DNA of 53,780 bases. Origin: Gammaproteobacteria bacterium. Lineage in GTDB: Bacteria > Pseudomonadota > Gammaproteobacteria > JAADGQ01. Location: the NCBI GenBank assembly GCA_015490755.1, contig WFXF01000004.1:1-53780 (forward strand), read 5' to 3'. The first letter of the stretch is position 1. Every line of letters starts with the position of its first letter. Position numbers and translations under genes: made by a program. This document shows, piece by piece, positions 7,908-16,643 of the stretch. The notes under the pieces were generated by a model that saw nothing but the letters and a program-made list of their open reading frames with translations, was not told where the DNA came from and made no database searches.

Positions 7908-8640
7908 ATTAGCAATTATCGGCGGCACTGGGCTCACAGAGCTCAGCAGTCTCGAAATTATCCGCCACGAGATGGTCAATACACCCTTTGGTGAACCTTC
8001 TGCGCCATTTGTTCATGGTCGCCTATGTGGAAAAGAGGTCGTTTTTTTAGCTCGGCATGGCAGCGGTCACACCATCCCTCCTCATAAAATCAACTACCGC
8101 GCCAACCTCTGGGCACTTCATGACATTGGCGTAAAACAGATTATTGCCGTAGCGGCTGTGGGCGGCATCACTCCCCATACAACTCCCGGCAGGATTGTAA
8201 TTCCTGATCAAATCATTGACTACACCTATTCGCGTCACCACACCTTTTTTGAAGAGCAACTCTCACATGTAACACATATTGACTTTACTCACCCGTACAG
8301 CCCGGCACTGCGTAATTTACTGATTCAAGAGTGCAAGTCACTTGGAAACAATGCTTATACTGAGGGTGTTTATGCGGCAACACAGGGGCCACGACTGGAA
8401 ACTGCGGCTGAAATAAAGCGTCTGGAGAGTGATGGCTGCACTATTGTCGGCATGACGGGAATGCCGGAAGCCGCACTCGCACGAGAGCTTGAGCTGGAAT
8501 ATGCCGCATGTACTGTTGTTGCGAATCTGGCGGCGGGCAAAGGTGACGACAGTATCTCCATGACTGATATTGAGCGAGTGCTACTGACAGGCATGGAGGA
8601 TGTTCGAAAATTATTGGAGAACGTTATCCCCCTTACCTAA
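7900..8640 (+). CDS. S-methyl-5'-thioinosine phosphorylase (MTAP/PNP family)
   Basis: A 246-residue nucleoside phosphorylase with the family motifs GGTGLT (5-10), RHGSGHTIPPHKINYRAN, GVYAATQGPRLET and GMTGMPEAALARE. Where MTA phosphorylases have an Asp reading the 6-amino group (the DYD region), this protein has VVANLAAGKGDD with an Asn, as in 6-oxopurine enzymes. With its hpt neighbour this favours the Pseudomonas PA3004-type role: methylthioadenosine is deaminated to methylthioinosine, which is split to hypoxanthine and methylthioribose phosphate. The start is a GTG at 7900 inside the end of hpt. Family is certain; the MTI preference over MTA is inferred from one residue and context. Confidence 0.82.
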   Translation: MSELAIIGGTGLTELSSLEIIRHEMVNTPFGEPSAPFVHGRLCGKEVVFLARHGSGHTIPPHKINYRANLWALHDIGVKQIIAVAAVGGITPHTTPGRIVIPDQIIDYTYSRHHTFFEEQLSHVTHIDFTHPYSPALRNLLIQECKSLGNNAYTEGVYAATQGPRLETAAEIKRLESDGCTIVGMTGMPEAALARELELEYAACTVVANLAAGKGDDSISMTDIERVLLTGMEDVRKLLENVIPLT

Positions 8641-8674
8641 ATTTCAATCCTGAATTCAGAAAAAATCAACTATT

Positions 8675-9403
8675 ATGAAAATTGAAAAAGAACTTTATGC
8701 TGGCAAAGCTAAATCCGTATTCACGACCGATGACCCGGATTTACTGATACTGAACTTTCGCGATGACACCTCCGCTTTTGATGGTAAAAAGGTCGAGAGC
8801 CTTTCACGCAAAGGTGCTGTAAATAATCAATTTAATGCATTTATCATGCAAAAACTCGAAGCAGCAGGCATCAAAACACACCACGAAAAACTGCTATCGA
8901 GTAATGAATCCGTTGTCAAGAACCTTGAAATGTTCCCTGTTGAGTGCGTCGTTCGCAATATTGCAGCGGGCAGCATTTGCAAACGCCTGGGCGTGGAAGA
9001 AGGAATCACACTCACACCACCCACTTTTGAGTTTTTTCTAAAGGATGATGAGCTGGGCGATCCGATGATTAACGAATATCATATTCGTTCATTTGGCTGG
9101 GCCAAAGATGAGCATATCGAGCAAATGAAAACCCTCACTTTTCAAATTAACGATGTTCTTACCCAACTCTTTCGGGAGGCTGGTTTATTATTGGTTGACT
9201 ATAAACTGGAGTTTGGTCTATTCCAGGGCGAAGTCATATTGGGCGATGAATTTACACCGGATGGCTGCCGACTATGGGATGTTGAAACCCGAAAAAAACT
9301 GGATAAAGACCGCTTTCGCCAGGGATTAGGTGATGTTATCGAAGCTTATGAAGAGGTTGCGACTCGTTTAGGTATTGAGTTCTTAGGAACGTTCACGAAA
9401 TAA
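8675..9403 (+). CDS. purC: phosphoribosylaminoimidazole-succinocarboxamide synthase
   Basis: The 242-residue product is SAICAR synthase, the step of purine synthesis that joins aspartate to CAIR using ATP. Recognisable elements are the N-terminal [32 protein letters not shown] and the C-terminal LVDYKLEFG and [13 protein letters not shown]. The length matches E. coli PurC (237). It follows the phosphorylase by 34 bases on the same strand, so it probably shares the transcript, adding de novo synthesis to the salvage genes. It converges on mltD over a short gap holding a palindrome. Confidence 0.96.
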   Translation: MKIEKELYAGKAKSVFTTDDPDLLILNFRDDTSAFDGKKVESLSRKGAVNNQFNAFIMQKLEAAGIKTHHEKLLSSNESVVKNLEMFPVECVVRNIAAGSICKRLGVEEGITLTPPTFEFFLKDDELGDPMINEYHIRSFGWAKDEHIEQMKTLTFQINDVLTQLFREAGLLLVDYKLEFGLFQGEVILGDEFTPDGCRLWDVETRKKLDKDRFRQGLGDVIEAYEEVATRLGIEFLGTFTK

Positions 9404-9465
9404 CTTTTGCAACTATGGCGTAGAAGTGATGAAGTGCACGTTCCTTAAAGTAACAAACAACCAGA

Positions 9466-9485
9466 TTAAGCCCGGCCGGGCTTAA
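9466..9485. terminator. perfect palindrome between convergent purC and mltD
   Basis: TTAAGCCCGG followed by CCGGGCTTAA forms a 20-base perfect palindrome containing the mltD stop codon. As RNA it would fold with an eight-base-pair stem and a GGCC loop. The minus-strand continuation is moderately T-rich (TGGTTGTTTGTT), so it may terminate mltD transcription and perhaps purC; there is no uninterrupted U-tract. Confidence 0.5.
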
Positions 9486-10872
9486 CCCAGACAACCACCT
9501 GTTGCCCAAGACGCAATATGCTTTTTCTGGAAAGTTTGTTCCAGTCTACAATCTTGTTCACACTCACATTATAGGCCTTAGCAAGGTCCCATAGTGTATC
9601 GCCCCGGCTCACTACGTGAACTACCTTCTGCCCAGATTCCTGAACACTTACTGGCACCATTAACATTTTTCCGGCACGGATTTTACTACTCTCAAGGCGA
9701 TTCACTTGACGTAACAGTGAAGCACTTATCTGATATTTTTGAGCAATGTGCCCCAAAGTTTCACCCGAACGAATTTTATGCTGCGCCCAGCGCACATGTT
9801 GCTCTTTTGGTATGGCCGCAAGCTTTTCTTTGAATTTTTCAATCTTATCAACCGGTAAAAGCAAATCATGCTCACCGCCCGGGTTTGTCGCCCATCGTTT
9901 AAAGGCCGGGTTTAAACGGCGAACCTGTTCAAGTGGAACGTTAGACAAGCTGGCCACTAGTGCAAGGTCAATTTGATCATCTATTTTCACTTCAGAAAAA
10001 TAGCGACTGTTTTCGATATCTATCAGCTTAATACCATAATGATCAGGGTCCGCAATAATTTGACTTAATGACAATAGCTTTGGAATATAATTTTTTGTCT
10101 CGACAGGTAAGTTTAGAGCCCAAAAGTTTTGCTCTTTTCCTTCTTGCTTATTTTTTCTCAATGCCTTACGAACATTACCTTGACCTGCATTGTAAGCGGC
10201 CAGAGCCAACAACCAATCACCATCAAAGGTCTTATGTAGTTTTTGAAGATAGCCCAAGGCTGCTTGTGTTGAAGCCTTCACATCACGCCGCTCGTCATAC
10301 CACCAGTTCATCTCCAAACCATAATGGCGTGCCGTTGCAGGCATAAACTGCCATAAGCCGGAAGCAGAAAGGTGAGAATGAGCCAAAGGTTGATAAGCAC
10401 TCTCAATTGCAGGAAGCAGAGCTATTTCAAGTGGCATGTTACGCTTTTCTATTTCATCAACAATATAATAGAGATAGGGCGCTGCCTGTTTTGCCAGTCG
10501 CTCCATATGAAGTGGTCGATCTGTAAACCACTTGATATTTTTTTGAACTTCAGGGTGCTCGTAATCCACCAAAGAGAATCCGGAACGCATACGTGACCAC
10601 AGACTTAATAGTGGAGCAACTGCGGGCTCATCAACCGTTATATTTATCTCTTTTGCAACCACTGGAGTATTATGATCACTGCATTGCTCTATTCCTGCAG
10701 GCCGTTCACTCGGCCATGGATAAACGCTTGATCCCGTTCTTGTTGGCGAGATAATGTCATCCACTGATTCATGCAGCAGATCAGAAGTTTCAAGAGAGGT
10801 CAGATAGTGCTGACTGCACCCCGTAATAGCGCCGAGAAAAATACCGCTGATTAAAACTTTTGAACGCAACAT
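9466..10872 (-). CDS. mltD: membrane-bound lytic murein transglycosylase D
   Basis: I place the start at 10872, giving MLRSKVLISGIFLGAITGC with an ITGC lipobox, so the mature protein is a lipoprotein; a longer frame to 10959 overlaps gloB and hides the signal. The catalytic SLT domain shows the Glu in ALLPAIESAYQP, then SASGLWQFMPATA and ALAAYNAGQGNV. Two LysM peptidoglycan-binding repeats close the protein (KIRSGETLGHIAQKY and VVSRGDTLWDLAKAY). The enzyme cleaves glycan strands to anhydromuropeptides in the periplasm. It follows gloB by 43 bases, a neighbour pair common in gammaproteobacteria. Confidence 0.92.
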   Translation of the reverse strand: MLRSKVLISGIFLGAITGCSQHYLTSLETSDLLHESVDDIISPTRTGSSVYPWPSERPAGIEQCSDHNTPVVAKEINITVDEPAVAPLLSLWSRMRSGFSLVDYEHPEVQKNIKWFTDRPLHMERLAKQAAPYLYYIVDEIEKRNMPLEIALLPAIESAYQPLAHSHLSASGLWQFMPATARHYGLEMNWWYDERRDVKASTQAALGYLQKLHKTFDGDWLLALAAYNAGQGNVRKALRKNKQEGKEQNFWALNLPVETKNYIPKLLSLSQIIADPDHYGIKLIDIENSRYFSEVKIDDQIDLALVASLSNVPLEQVRRLNPAFKRWATNPGGEHDLLLPVDKIEKFKEKLAAIPKEQHVRWAQHKIRSGETLGHIAQKYQISASLLRQVNRLESSKIRAGKMLMVPVSVQESGQKVVHVVSRGDTLWDLAKAYNVSVNKIVDWNKLSRKSILRLGQQVVVWVKPGRA

Positions 10873-10915
10873 AGCGTAAGCACTCCGTACTGCTGATACT
10901 ATTATTAAAAGCATA

Positions 10916-11680
10916 TTATTGCGTATCTTTCCAAAACCGGAGCACCATAAAGACCTCATTGTCTGTACTCAAACGCTTACCGGCGAAAGCTTCTGCAGCG
11001 GCAACAACTTCTGGAATATGACAGCGTAAAAAAGGATTTGTCGCTTTCTCCAAAAGCAAGGTTGAAGGTACCGTAGGCTTACCTTCAATCTGAACCCTAT
11101 ATGCACTCTTCAATCTACTTTGAATAGCGGCATTATACGGCTCAATTTTTGCGGCAAAGTTCAAATTTTTAAGAGTGTATTCATGAGAGCAATAGATAAG
11201 GGTTGAATCAGGTAGTGTGGCTATTTTTTGAAGTGAAGAGTAAAGCTGCTCCGGTGTGCTATTAAATATTCGTCCGCATCCAGCACCAAACAAGGTATCG
11301 CCACAAAATACCTCGCCATCTCCATAATAAGTAATATGACCCGCCGTATGCCCTGGAGTATCAAGCACTTTAAAAGGGCGCTCGACACCAGAGATATTTA
11401 TAACATCACCTTCGATAACCGGATGGCTCAACCCTGGAATATGTTCAATAGTTGAGCCATAAACCGGGATATCATACAACGCCAACAAATCTGAAATACC
11501 ATCGATATGATCATGGCAGCCATGTGTAATAAATATTGCAACAGGTATTAGAGAGAGTCTGTTTAATTTGTCAATAACCGGCTCTGCTTCTCCAGGATCA
11601 ACAACAATAACTCTGGAGCTGTATTTCTCACTACGAATCAACCAAATATAGTTATCTGAAAACTGGGCATATAACTGCAT
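10916..11680 (-). CDS. gloB: hydroxyacylglutathione hydrolase (glyoxalase II) with altered metal motif
   Basis: This 254-residue metallo-beta-lactamase-fold enzyme hydrolyses S-lactoylglutathione in methylglyoxal detoxification. The usual T-H-x-H-x-D-H motif reads T52 H53 G54 C55 H56 D57 H58: the second metal-1 histidine is a cysteine (codon 11518-11516, TGC). The remaining ligands are present: H111 in DTPGHTAGH, D128 in FCGDTLFGAGCGR and H166 in CSHEYTL. The C-terminal GloB domain is complete. Cys can bind zinc, so activity may survive with altered metal use; H56 could also shift into the role. It sits between a DUF3426 gene and mltD. Confidence 0.9.
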   Translation of the reverse strand: MQLYAQFSDNYIWLIRSEKYSSRVIVVDPGEAEPVIDKLNRLSLIPVAIFITHGCHDHIDGISDLLALYDIPVYGSTIEHIPGLSHPVIEGDVINISGVERPFKVLDTPGHTAGHITYYGDGEVFCGDTLFGAGCGRIFNSTPEQLYSSLQKIATLPDSTLIYCSHEYTLKNLNFAAKIEPYNAAIQSRLKSAYRVQIEGKPTVPSTLLLEKATNPFLRCHIPEVVAAAEAFAGKRLSTDNEVFMVLRFWKDTQ

Positions 11681-11700
11681 AAGTCGTTGCTGAAAACAGG

Positions 11701-12780
11701 CTATAAAAAATTAAATTCAAAGTTTACTGCATCCCTGCCTGGATCTACAATTTCCAAAAGCACCTGAGCAGAAACTTTAGGTGATATTCCCGCTTCAATT
11801 GACTCTTTATTCACCAGATATTCATAGGGGTAAAATTGACGGCTCACAACAACCTGCTGCTCAATATCAGAAAGTACAAGTTCCAGGATAGGGTAGGGTT
11901 GAATAAAAGGGGCATTATTAATATAAGTAGCACTGACAACCAGTGCATTCTTTACATTTGTGTGTCCTTGCACACTTTTATGCAGCAACTGAATTTGATC
12001 AACAGATTTTTTCAGCGGGATGCTGCACCCTAATACCGAACACATCGTTTCCAGCGGCGCTCTCAAGCCATCGTGTTCAGCCAATTGATTGCGCGCAGCA
12101 TAAACATACTGAAAAGCAAGAAGAGCAATCATGACAACAATTGCAACACTCCAGCCCAGAGTATTCGATCCGGACTCCCTTGATACAAACTCATCTGCAT
12201 CATCTTCCAGTTTATCCAGCAAAGATTCTGAAATTTCCAGTTTTTCAATACTATCTTTTTTTTCGGGTTTTATATCATTATTTTCTATAACTTCTGGTGT
12301 GGGCGAATTTTTCAGCAGAGAAAAAGCACCCTCAATCAAAGGGGGTGGTGTATCAGTGATGTTCTCCTGGCTTTTTACTTCCAATGCTGGAGCTTTATTT
12401 AATATTTCACACTCTTCGTTGATCACTGTCTCAAGATCAATATCACCTTTTTCACCGTTGATACTTTCATCATTGGCACCCCACTGGCTATCATTTTGAA
12501 CAGAAATATCAACCCATTCAGGCTCGTTAGTTTCAGTTGATGCAATTAATTCATCACTCAAATCATGGCTAATCAAAGGAGGTGCTTTTTTATTTAATTG
12601 TGGAACATTATTACCCACATCGACATTCGACACAGCATCACCAACTTGTTCATCATGCAAAGTTTCAAGCGCATTGAACTCTTTTTTACACCGGCCACAA
12701 TTAACTACACCCAATGCTACTTTTAGCTGGGAAATATCTATTTCAAAACGAGATTCACAGTGCTGACATTGCGTAAACAT
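11701..12780 (-). CDS. zinc-ribbon and DUF3426 membrane protein
   Basis: A 359-residue protein in three parts. Residues 1-38 form an MJ0042-type zinc ribbon (CQHC near 6 and CGRC near 28). A long acidic low-complexity linker rich in Glu, Asp, Ser and Asn follows. A single membrane helix lies around residue 210 (WSVAIVVMIALLAFQYVY), and the C-terminal DUF3426 domain would be on the far side of the inner membrane. The family has no established function; some members sit near prmA or fis, here it is upstream of gloB. It begins 64 bases downstream of ntrC. Confidence 0.85.
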   Translation of the reverse strand: MFTQCQHCESRFEIDISQLKVALGVVNCGRCKKEFNALETLHDEQVGDAVSNVDVGNNVPQLNKKAPPLISHDLSDELIASTETNEPEWVDISVQNDSQWGANDESINGEKGDIDLETVINEECEILNKAPALEVKSQENITDTPPPLIEGAFSLLKNSPTPEVIENNDIKPEKKDSIEKLEISESLLDKLEDDADEFVSRESGSNTLGWSVAIVVMIALLAFQYVYAARNQLAEHDGLRAPLETMCSVLGCSIPLKKSVDQIQLLHKSVQGHTNVKNALVVSATYINNAPFIQPYPILELVLSDIEQQVVVSRQFYPYEYLVNKESIEAGISPKVSAQVLLEIVDPGRDAVNFEFNFL

Positions 12781-12844
12781 AAAGCGCTCCAGGTAAACAG
12801 CAAGGCCATTTTACGCGATATTGATGCCACCCGCAAAAAAGGAG

Positions 12845-14257
12845 TTACCCCTCTAATCCGAGCTCTTTAATTTTCCGTGTCAGAGTATTACGCCCCCAAC
12901 CCAACAGCTTTGCGGCTTCTTGTCGACGACCCCGAGTATGTTGCAGTGTCGTTTCCAGCATAATGCGCTCCAGTGCCGGGATCGCTTCGTTGACCAGGTC
13001 TGTTTGACCCGACTTCAAACTGTACTCAACCCACTCACGAAACTCACTTTCCCAACAGGGTGACTGTTTACCGCGCTCTATTTCACGAACTTCGCGTAAT
13101 TGTGCTGGCAAATCATCCTGATGAATCACTTTCCCCGGTGTCATCACGGTCAGCCAGCGACACGTATTTTCAAGCTGGCGAACATTACCGGGCCAGTCAA
13201 GATGACTTAAAAAATTCTCTACATCTTTATCAAGTACTTTTGCTTCAACATCAAGTTCGGCCGCACTTTTTTTCAAAAAAAATCGGGCTAGCTGAGGAAT
13301 GTCTTCCTTGCGTTGATGCAAATGCGGGATTTGAATTCGGATCACATTCAAGCGATGAAACAGATCTTCACGAAAACGTCCATCTTTTACACGCTGCTCC
13401 AGATCTTGGTGCGTTGCTGCAATAATACGCACATCAACTTTAACCGGTGTGCGCCCTCCCACACGATAAAACTCACCATCGGCCAATACACGTAACAGGC
13501 GCGTTTGCAACTCGGCTGGCATATCCCCGATCTCATCGAGAAACAGCGTGCCACCATCGGCTTGCTCAAAACGCCCCTGACGTTGATTTTGCGCCCCTGT
13601 AAATGCTCCCCGTTCATGGCCAAACAGCTCAGACTCCAACAAATCACGAGGAATTGCTGCCGTATTTAATGCGATCATCGGCTTGTTTGATCGTGGACTA
13701 TGACGATGCAACGCACGAGCTACCAGCTCTTTACCCGTTCCTGAGTCACCTGTAATCAAAACAGTCACATGAGAACGTGCCAGACGACCGATCGCTCGAA
13801 AAACTTCCTGCATTGCGGGCGCTTCACCAATAATGTCGGGTACTTTAGAGTCAGACAAAGATTTTTGTGCACTTCTCTTTTGCCGCCGCTGATTAACAGC
13901 TCGCCCTGCCAGCTCTATCGCATCATCAATATCAAATGGTTTGGGCAGATACTCAAAAGCCCCTTTTTGATACGTCGATACGGCACTATCCAGATCAGAA
14001 TGAGCCGTCATAATAATCACGGGCAGATCAGGATACTGTTCACTGACTCTATCCAGCAACGTCAAACCATCCATTCCAGGCATTCGTATATCAGAAAAAA
14101 TGGCATCCGGTTGAGATAACACCAATTGATCCAGCATATCCTCTGCATTTTCAAAGCAACGAACAGAAAAATTGGCACCGCCCAGTGCACGCTCCAAAAC
14201 CCAGCGAATAGAGTCGTCGTCATCAACAACCCAAATCGTGCTTGCAACTTTAGCCAT
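12845..14257 (-). CDS. ntrC: nitrogen regulation response regulator NtrC (NR-I)
   Basis: The 470-residue protein has the three NtrC domains in order: receiver with phosphoacceptor D56 ([11 protein letters not shown]), sigma-54-interacting AAA+ domain with Walker A GDSGTGKE, the GAFTGA loop and Walker [13 protein letters not shown], and a C-terminal Fis-type helix-turn-helix ([20 protein letters not shown]). It activates sigma-54 promoters under nitrogen limitation. Its ATG overlaps the ntrB stop by eight bases. No glnA lies upstream, unlike in enterics. Confidence 0.96.
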   Translation of the reverse strand: MAKVASTIWVVDDDDSIRWVLERALGGANFSVRCFENAEDMLDQLVLSQPDAIFSDIRMPGMDGLTLLDRVSEQYPDLPVIIMTAHSDLDSAVSTYQKGAFEYLPKPFDIDDAIELAGRAVNQRRQKRSAQKSLSDSKVPDIIGEAPAMQEVFRAIGRLARSHVTVLITGDSGTGKELVARALHRHSPRSNKPMIALNTAAIPRDLLESELFGHERGAFTGAQNQRQGRFEQADGGTLFLDEIGDMPAELQTRLLRVLADGEFYRVGGRTPVKVDVRIIAATHQDLEQRVKDGRFREDLFHRLNVIRIQIPHLHQRKEDIPQLARFFLKKSAAELDVEAKVLDKDVENFLSHLDWPGNVRQLENTCRWLTVMTPGKVIHQDDLPAQLREVREIERGKQSPCWESEFREWVEYSLKSGQTDLVNEAIPALERIMLETTLQHTRGRRQEAAKLLGWGRNTLTRKIKELGLEG

Positions 14258-15314
14258 TCAAATTCTCCAAGGGTAATAACAGAGTAAAAGCTGTTTTACC
14301 TGGCTCACTTGCGCACTCAATCAAACCTCCATGTTGATTCACTAATGATTGTGCGATAGAAAGCCCAAGCCCGGTTCCATCGGCTCGGCCGGTAATCATA
14401 GGAAAAAAAACTTTTTCCAGCATCTCTTGCGAAATGCCAGGTCCATTATCAACAATATCAATTCGCAGCACCAGTTTATGCTGTTGATGACCAATATGAA
14501 ATTGGCGGCAGGCACGGGTTTTTATAATAATCCGCCCACTTCCTTCCAGAGCTTGTGCTGCATTTCGAATCACATTCAGTAATGCTTGAATGAGCTGATC
14601 TGAATCACAGAGCAAGTCCGGGATACTTGGATCATAATCACGCTCAATAGTCATTCCCCGGGAAAATTCAGGTTCTGCTTCTACCAGACGGCTCACATGC
14701 TCCAAAAGCTGATGAATATTCACACGCTCTCTTGAAGGCAAAGTATTTGGTCCCAGCATACGGTTTATTAAATTACGCAAACGATCGGCTTCACCAATAA
14801 TAATTTGCGTATACTCTTTCAGTGAAATATCTTCAAGCTCTCTTTCGAGCAATTGGGCTGCACCACGCAATCCACCCAGTGGATTTTTGATTTCGTGCGC
14901 CAATCCCCTCACCACATCATGGCTGGCTTGTTGTTGTGCCAGCAAGTTGGCCTCTTTGGTGACTCTTAAATGGTGATCAATCTGCTGCAACTCCATTATC
15001 AGTGTTTGGTTATCATCCACTTTATCCGCAGGTGTGACTGTGCAATCGACAGTTATGCTTTGTAAATCAAAACTGCAAAAAATAACTTCTCGCTCAGTAA
15101 AGCGCTGGCCACTATCGAGTGTATGTTGCAGTATATTAATCAAATCGGTAACTTCGGGTAAAAACTGCTCAAGCCGATACCCTTTGGCTTGTCTGATACT
15201 CACGCCCAGCATCACCTCAGCCGCTGAATTCATAAACACAACTTCAAGCTGCGAATCGAATAGTATGATGGCAGTGCTCTGATGCTCTACAATGGTGTGT
15301 TGAATATTTCCCAA
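14250..15314 (-). CDS. ntrB: nitrogen regulation sensor kinase NtrB (NR-II)
   Basis: A cytosolic 354-residue histidine kinase/phosphatase with an N-terminal PAS domain (residues about 5-100), the phosphoacceptor H140 in VRGLAHEIKNPLGG, and a C-terminal ATPase domain with N (NVIRNAAQAL), G1 (DIVDNGPGI) and G2 (GTGLGLSIAQSLV) boxes. It controls NtrC phosphorylation in response to PII. Translation probably starts at a TTG (15314), the codon that gives the family N-terminus. The gene begins 14 bases after the speE stop, so it appears to share a transcript with speE and nikR. Confidence 0.95.
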   Translation of the reverse strand: MGNIQHTIVEHQSTAIILFDSQLEVVFMNSAAEVMLGVSIRQAKGYRLEQFLPEVTDLINILQHTLDSGQRFTEREVIFCSFDLQSITVDCTVTPADKVDDNQTLIMELQQIDHHLRVTKEANLLAQQQASHDVVRGLAHEIKNPLGGLRGAAQLLERELEDISLKEYTQIIIGEADRLRNLINRMLGPNTLPSRERVNIHQLLEHVSRLVEAEPEFSRGMTIERDYDPSIPDLLCDSDQLIQALLNVIRNAAQALEGSGRIIIKTRACRQFHIGHQQHKLVLRIDIVDNGPGISQEMLEKVFFPMITGRADGTGLGLSIAQSLVNQHGGLIECASEPGKTAFTLLLPLENLNG

Positions 15315-15328
15315 TCTTTAGAACCAGG

Positions 15329-16180
15329 CTAAATAAATTCAGCAAAAAACTCAGGCTGAGCAAGTGCGGCTTGATGAATCTCAGCATTATAATAACGTGT
15401 AGCAAAGGGTTTGTTTTTTGCGTTTTCCCGCCTGAACTCCGTCAATACTGACGATTTACTCGCTAATGTCGCACTCCACCAACCGGAAGGGTAAACGCAT
15501 TGAGGAAAATTCAGCGTATGTATGCAAGAAAAACCCGCGCCCTGCATTGCATGATGCATATCTGCAATAATTTTCTGATGAAACAGAGGGGATTCACTTT
15601 GCTGAACAACGATGCCATCATCCGTCAGAACACGAAAACAGTCACGATAAAATGCTTTGGAAAAAAGCCCTTTTGCAGGGCCGACAGGGTCGGTGCTATC
15701 GACGATGACAATATCGAAACTTGCTGCCTGTGCATCTTTCATCCATTGAATACCATTACCAAAATAGAAGTGAGCACGCGGATCACTGTTAGATTCACAC
15801 AGTTCAGGAAAATATTGTTCCGAGAGGCGCGTCACCTGTTCATCAATCTCAACCTGCCAAGCCTCTTCAACACATGGGTGTTTTAAAACCTCACGCAACG
15901 TACCGCAATCACCACCGCCGATCACAAGCACTTTTTTTGGAGATGAGTGAGTAAATAGAGCCGGATGAGAAAGCATTTCGTGATAGATAAAATTGTCACG
16001 CGTCGTCAGCATGACAAAGCCATCAATGACCATCAAATAGCCAAAATGCTCGGTATCGTATATCTCTATATGTTGATAAGGCGTTTTTTCATCATGCACT
16101 TTATGCCGAACTTTTATTGAAAATGCAGCGCCATCATCTTTGAACTCTTCGGTAAACCACTGTTTATCACGGATGATCAT
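15329..16180 (-). CDS. speE: spermidine synthase
   Basis: The 283-residue enzyme transfers aminopropyl from decarboxylated S-adenosylmethionine to putrescine. Family motifs are visible: YQHIEIYDTEHFG near the N-terminus, MLSHPALFTH, the nucleotide-binding VIGGGDCGTLREVLKHP, and the catalytic Asp in IVDSTDPVGPA. The length is close to E. coli SpeE (288). No speD lies beside it. Its start is inside the end of nikR (14-base overlap), an unusual partner for a polyamine gene. The by-product methylthioadenosine could feed the methylthioinosine/hypoxanthine salvage genes at 7353-8640. Confidence 0.95.
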   Translation of the reverse strand: MIIRDKQWFTEEFKDDGAAFSIKVRHKVHDEKTPYQHIEIYDTEHFGYLMVIDGFVMLTTRDNFIYHEMLSHPALFTHSSPKKVLVIGGGDCGTLREVLKHPCVEEAWQVEIDEQVTRLSEQYFPELCESNSDPRAHFYFGNGIQWMKDAQAASFDIVIVDSTDPVGPAKGLFSKAFYRDCFRVLTDDGIVVQQSESPLFHQKIIADMHHAMQGAGFSCIHTLNFPQCVYPSGWWSATLASKSSVLTEFRRENAKNKPFATRYYNAEIHQAALAQPEFFAEFI

Positions 16181-16631
16181 GTTTGTGCCCTTGATGTGAG
16201 TGATCCCCGCCAGATGAAGGCATCATCTCCCCTGTCGTTGCCATCGTTAAACGGCCATATTTCACACCGCGAATACTGGCTAACTGATCCGAAAGCTCTT
16301 GCAATTGCTTTCCCTGACCTTTAACCACCAAAACCTCCAGGCAATTATTATGATCCAGGTGAACGTGCAAAACAGAGATAATATCACCAACAAAGGAGTG
16401 CTGAATATGTGTCAGGTTTGAAGAGAGATCTCGCGAGTGATGATCATATACGATTGTAATCGTGCCGACCGTCTCCTGTTCTGTCCCCCACTCTTCCTGA
16501 ACCATTCGCTCACGAATCAGATCACGAATGGCTTCAGAGCGGTTGTTATAGCCTCTTCTTTTAATAAGGTCATCAAAATACTCTAACAAATCACCACTAA
16601 TCGATACACCAAACCGAACCAGATCACTCAT
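16167..16631 (-). CDS. nikR: nickel-responsive regulator NikR
   Basis: This 154-residue regulator has an N-terminal ribbon-helix-helix DNA-binding region (VRFGVSISGDLLEYFDDLI, then NRSEAIRDLIRERM) and a C-terminal ACT-like nickel domain. All four high-affinity nickel ligands are present, offset by two from E. coli: H78, H89, H91 and C97 (VLHVHLDHNNCLEV). The C-terminus adds a His-rich tail (GGDHSHQGHKHDHP) that could bind extra metal. No nickel transporter, urease or hydrogenase gene is in the window, so its targets are elsewhere. AGAGGTGATATAA precedes the ATG; the gene starts 12 bases after the large oxidoreductase. Confidence 0.93.
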   Translation of the reverse strand: MSDLVRFGVSISGDLLEYFDDLIKRRGYNNRSEAIRDLIRERMVQEEWGTEQETVGTITIVYDHHSRDLSSNLTHIQHSFVGDIISVLHVHLDHNNCLEVLVVKGQGKQLQELSDQLASIRGVKYGRLTMATTGEMMPSSGGDHSHQGHKHDHP

Positions 16632-16643
16632 TTATATCACCTC

